Assembly (NCBI GenBank): GCA_035575515.1
Contig: DATLXU010000118.1
Location: 1-32,753 of the forward strand
Source: DATLXU01 sp035575515
Lineage (GTDB): Bacteria > Acidobacteriota > Blastocatellia > UBA7656
DNA: 32,753 bases
Direction: 5' to 3'
Positions 29,307-32,753 of the stretch are shown here, piece by piece (the first letter of the stretch is position 1; every line of letters begins with the position of its first letter). The translations under genes were made by a program, and so were the position numbers. The notes beneath the pieces are model-generated. The model saw only the letters and a program-made list of their open reading frames with translations, was not told where the DNA came from and did not search any database.

Positions 29307-32300
29307 ATGCGACACAACCACTGCTCCCAAAGCCTTCACCTTCCCAATCCCGCTTATGCTCATTCGGTCATCTCGCTTTCAATCTTTCAATCATACCGGC
29401 GGGTTCGTCGGGGGACTCTAACTAGGCTGCTTTGCTTCCTTCTCATTTTTAATCTTCTGCTTCTGCCCGGCTCAGCCATCACTCTAGCAGAAGCCGTCCG
29501 GCTCGCTTCGAAAGCGGGCAGCCTGTTCACAGACCCTTTTCAAAGCGCCGCACATCTCTTTTTATCTCGTCGCGTCAAATCGCCTCGTCAGTTGGAGACT
29601 GTTGTGAGCCGCACCTCGCGTGTCGCCTCCATTGAAATATCTCCCCGTAAGCTCGTCGGCTATCAGGGCCTGCGCATAAGCTTCACCGCAATCGGGCTTG
29701 ACTCTCAAGGCAGCGCCGTTCAAGGAGCAAAGCTCAACTGGGCATCATCTGATTCCACAAGCCTACAGATTGATGATTCCGGGCAGGCGACACTGATCAA
29801 GCCGGGCCTTGTTTGGGTTACGGTTAGCACTCCATTCGTGCAGGCCCGCGCGCCAGTGCTCATCAAGCCGGGCCTGAAGCCTCACCAGACAGACCCCGAG
29901 TGGGACGCTGACCAGTCACTGCTCCGTTTTGACGGAACCATCATAGGCTCTGCCGATGGTGCTCCTGCTGATCTGCGCGGGCTGCTTGCAGCAATGCCTG
30001 ATGCGGTTGTCGCCACGCCTTTGCCTCAAAGCGGCGGCGGCGATAGCGGCGACTTCCTCTACGACGAGCTTTGGAGCGAGCCTCGCAACCTTGTAGGCTC
30101 GCCCCGCAACCGCGCGATGACTTCCTGTGCAGTCGGCTCGATCCTGCCCGAAGGCTCAAATTTCGAGCTCTCAATTCCTCTTTGGGGCCTGCCCGGTCGC
30201 GGATTGCCGCTCAGCCTCTCGCTCAATTACAACAGCCGCGTCTGGTCGCGCCATTCTTCGGCTGTCACCTTTAATGCTGTCAATACCTGGCCTTATCTAG
30301 GATTTTCGATCAGCTTTGGCCGGATAGTCACCTACGATACCAACCCCAACACCAAGTTCGTGCTGATAGAATCGGACGGCACGCGCCGCTACTTAGGGTC
30401 GGGCAACAGCACGCAGACCCTGACCTACCAGACTAATGATGGCTCTCACATCACCTACGTCGGCAGCGGGTCGGGCGGCACCCTCTATTACAATAACGGG
30501 GTGCGCAAGAATGTAAGCTCGGTCAACAACCGGCTGCTCGTTACCAGCATAGTTGATCCCAACGGCAACTACATCACCATAGGCTATGCGAATCAGTCAA
30601 CCCCCTGCCAGGACAACACTGGCAAGGTGGGATACATCTGGCGGCAGGCCATCAGCAGCATCACCGACACGCTGGGCCGCGTCATCCAGTTCAATTATGA
30701 CTGCCTCAACTACCTGACTTCGATAACCGTCCCTGGACTCAACGACACGCAGACCGTAATAGCCCGGTTCGATTACGCGATGTTGATCCCTTCTACCAGC
30801 TTCAGCGGGCTAACGGTCGAGAACGTGCCCTCACCCGGCAATACCGTCGGGATACTCAAGCACATATACTTTCCTACCACGCAGACCGGATACCTCTTCA
30901 CATATTCCGCATACGGGATGATCTATAACGTGAGCCTGCGTAAGGGGATGACCTACAACGAGACTGACGGAACCATCACAGACGGCACGGAGAAGGCATA
31001 CGTCAGCTTCAACTATCCCACGACTGCCTCATCTCTCACAGACGCGCCAGCCTTCAGCCAGTGGACGCAGTTTCCGGCTGCGACTTTGGGCGGCACGGCC
31101 ACCTGGAGCTTCACCACAACTAGCGGCACGGGCACGAAGGCCTTTACCATTACACGGCCCGATTCATCCACCCTGACGCTGACACGGTCTGATACCGCTG
31201 GCGCAGTGGACTTCGGTTTGATGACGCAATCAGAAGTGAAAACGAGCGGCGGCATCTCGATGAGCAAGTCCGCTATCAGCTACGCCAACGATCCGGGCGG
31301 TAAGCCGCAGGTGGCAAACATCGTCAGCTATGACGATGCCACTCCCACGCCGAACCAGACTAAGGTGGATTTTGATTACGATTCTTATGGCAACGTCACC
31401 AACACCAGAGAGTATGGCTTCCAGCAGGGCGGCTTGTGGGTGGTGCGCCGCCGCAGCCGCAGCGTTTATAAGACGGACGCAAGCTATGTGAATGCATACC
31501 TCAGAAGTCTTGTCATTGAAAGCGACGTGTATGACGCGCAGCTTGACACCAATGACGCCAACGATGTGCTGGTGGCAAAGAGCACTTACACCTACGACGA
31601 CTATGCCGCTATGGGAGGGATGGAGAACTACGGCGGGACGGCCTCTCCGCCCGGACACCTCTCAAGCTACGACACGACGGTGACGGTGCGGGGCAACTTG
31701 ACAGGCCGTACTGTCTATACGGACGTGAGCGCGCCAAGCTCCACCACCTGGCTTATGAAACTCGACATATTCGGCAACGTGACTCAGGAGCAGTTGGCCT
31801 GCTGTAACATGCAGACCACGACCTTTGCTGACACGAACGCATATGCATTGGCCGAGAGCGTGACAAAGGGACAGAGCGGAGGGGCGCAGGTGACTACGAG
31901 CGCCACTTATGACTTCAACACTTCTGCTACACAGACTACCACAGACCCCAACAGCCTTGTCACAACGGTCAATTCGCGTGACAATCTGCTTCGCCCGACG
32001 CTCATCACCTATCCGACGGGAGCGACAAGCTCGTTCAGCTATGATGACAACACGCCGTCAGTTGGGACCACGATAAGCTACACAGACGATGGGAGCGCGA
32101 AGAGCGTAAGCACAACGACGGTTTATGACAACTGGGGCAGAGTCATTCAGCAGAGGAACACGCACGGCGGGCAGGTCAACACCAACTATGACCGTCTGGG
32201 CCGTGTGTCGAGCGTGAGCAACCCGTTCGCAGTAGGCGGCTCGCCTTCGTACTGGACCAGCTACACTTATGATGCGCTTGGAAGGACAACGGTGGTGACG

Positions 32301-32753
32301 CTGCCTGACAACCAGACCATACAGAGCAGCTACAATGGAAACAGCGTGACGGTGACAGATCAGGTCAATCGCAAGATTCAGCGAATCACGGATGGGCTGG
32401 GGAGGCTTGTGACGGTCAACGAGCAGGACTCGTCAGGAAACCTCACGCAGGCGACGAACTATACATACGACGTGCTGGATAATCTCGTGGAGGTGAATCA
32501 AGGCGGGCAGATTCGCAAGTTCAAGTATGATGCGATAGGGAGATTGCTTTACGAGAAGATTCCAGAGCAGAGTGCGACGATAAACGACGGGACGGGCACA
32601 TTCTGGACGTGCAAGTACACCTACACTACATTCAACGCTGTGGCCAGCAGGCAGGATGCCAGAGGGGTGATTACGACCTACAGCTATGACACATTGAACC
32701 GGCTCTATCAGATAAGCTACAACACGGTTTCTGGTGTGGTGAGCGCGCCGACC
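29307..32753 (+). CDS. RHS/YD-repeat surface protein, 3' truncated by the window edge
   Basis: The frame stays open for 1,149 codons to the window end. ATG 29307 follows GAGGAG by seven bases, and the frame has a TGA at 29247-29249, which fixes the start. The protein has a long basic N-region and a hydrophobic export segment (LLCFLLIFNLLLLPGSA, about 41-57). An Ig-like BIG2-type domain (about 104-176) follows, beginning VASIEISPRKLVGYQGLRIS. A variable region leads to PLWGLPGRGLPLSLSLNYNS, the usual start of RHS cores. Then come YD repeats such as YDNWGR, YDRLGR, YTYDALGRTT and YSYDTLNRL. These form a beta-cocoon shell that often encloses a C-terminal toxin or other tip. The variable tip and any immunity gene lie outside the window. 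Confidence 0.9.
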   Translation, partial: MRHNHCSQSLHLPNPAYAHSVISLSIFQSYRRVRRGTLTRLLCFLLIFNLLLLPGSAITLAEAVRLASKAGSLFTDPFQSAAHLFLSRRVKSPRQLETVVSRTSRVASIEISPRKLVGYQGLRISFTAIGLDSQGSAVQGAKLNWASSDSTSLQIDDSGQATLIKPGLVWVTVSTPFVQARAPVLIKPGLKPHQTDPEWDADQSLLRFDGTIIGSADGAPADLRGLLAAMPDAVVATPLPQSGGGDSGDFLYDELWSEPRNLVGSPRNRAMTSCAVGSILPEGSNFELSIPLWGLPGRGLPLSLSLNYNSRVWSRHSSAVTFNAVNTWPYLGFSISFGRIVTYDTNPNTKFVLIESDGTRRYLGSGNSTQTLTYQTNDGSHITYVGSGSGGTLYYNNGVRKNVSSVNNRLLVTSIVDPNGNYITIGYANQSTPCQDNTGKVGYIWRQAISSITDTLGRVIQFNYDCLNYLTSITVPGLNDTQTVIARFDYAMLIPSTSFSGLTVENVPSPGNTVGILKHIYFPTTQTGYLFTYSAYGMIYNVSLRKGMTYNETDGTITDGTEKAYVSFNYPTTASSLTDAPAFSQWTQFPAATLGGTATWSFTTTSGTGTKAFTITRPDSSTLTLTRSDTAGAVDFGLMTQSEVKTSGGISMSKSAISYANDPGGKPQVANIVSYDDATPTPNQTKVDFDYDSYGNVTNTREYGFQQGGLWVVRRRSRSVYKTDASYVNAYLRSLVIESDVYDAQLDTNDANDVLVAKSTYTYDDYAAMGGMENYGGTASPPGHLSSYDTTVTVRGNLTGRTVYTDVSAPSSTTWLMKLDIFGNVTQEQLACCNMQTTTFADTNAYALAESVTKGQSGGAQVTTSATYDFNTSATQTTTDPNSLVTTVNSRDNLLRPTLITYPTGATSSFSYDDNTPSVGTTISYTDDGSAKSVSTTTVYDNWGRVIQQRNTHGGQVNTNYDRLGRVSSVSNPFAVGGSPSYWTSYTYDALGRTTVVTLPDNQTIQSSYNGNSVTVTDQVNRKIQRITDGLGRLVTVNEQDSSGNLTQATNYTYDVLDNLVEVNQGGQIRKFKYDAIGRLLYEKIPEQSATINDGTGTFWTCKYTYTTFNAVASRQDARGVITTYSYDTLNRLYQISYNTVSGVVSAPT

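Noticed and set aside
29087..29317. 76-codon minus-strand frame opposite the RHS leader, considered as an antitoxin-like gene
   Set aside because: No promoter, ribosome site or family resemblance; it overlaps the RHS start in antisense.

Overview
The window looks like chromosomal DNA of an Acidobacteriota bacterium, most likely class Blastocatellia. This is inferred from gene content, not from a marker gene. The clues are a TonB-dependent receptor with an N-terminal carboxypeptidase-regulatory-like domain, large secreted multidomain proteins, a penicillin acylase/M28 peptidase pair, FHA/PP2C signalling, a GH63-type glucosidase and a giant RHS/YD-repeat protein. Base composition is moderately GC-rich. 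No rRNA, tRNA or CRISPR array was found.

Region 1 (1-3441) is accessory. It opens with the end of an IS256-family insertion sequence; the N-terminus of its transposase runs off the window, and its expected ATG reads ACG. Next comes a divergent regulatory module. On the minus strand an XRE-type repressor overlaps an ImmA/IrrE-like metallopeptidase. On the plus strand lie two small ORFs, a protein joining a SWIM zinc finger to a Rad52-type single-strand annealing domain, and a helix-turn-helix protein. The divergent intergenic region carries two opposed promoters and three related operator-like sites, one a perfect 18-bp palindrome. It resembles the control and recombination part of a prophage or integrative element without structural, integrase or packaging genes in view.

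Region 2 (3450-20699) is almost entirely minus strand: a GH63-type glycosidase with a metal-dependent amidohydrolase; a triple-zinc-ribbon FHA protein followed by a membrane-anchored PP2C phosphatase; a 1,433-residue ExeM/NucH-type secreted nuclease; a penicillin acylase (S45) followed by an M28 peptidase with a PA domain; and a stand-alone receiver protein. A plus-strand succinate-semialdehyde-type dehydrogenase interrupts the run. Long imperfect hairpins sit at several gene junctions and look like dispersed intergenic repeats.

Region 3 (20806-32753) is plus strand: DNA polymerase I, apparently transcribed without a leader and lacking proofreading residues; a small secreted Cys-rich protein; the TonB-dependent receptor; a DUF2911 lipoprotein; an exported ankyrin-repeat protein; and the first 1,149 codons of an RHS/YD-repeat protein still open at the window edge. 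Region 3 and much of region 2 concern the cell envelope: uptake, secreted hydrolases and surface proteins.

The least ordinary features are the SWIM-Rad52 fusion with its phage-like switch, the Cys-rich ExeM C-terminal module, and the intergenic inverted repeats. No complete new defence or mobile system can be demonstrated from this window alone.
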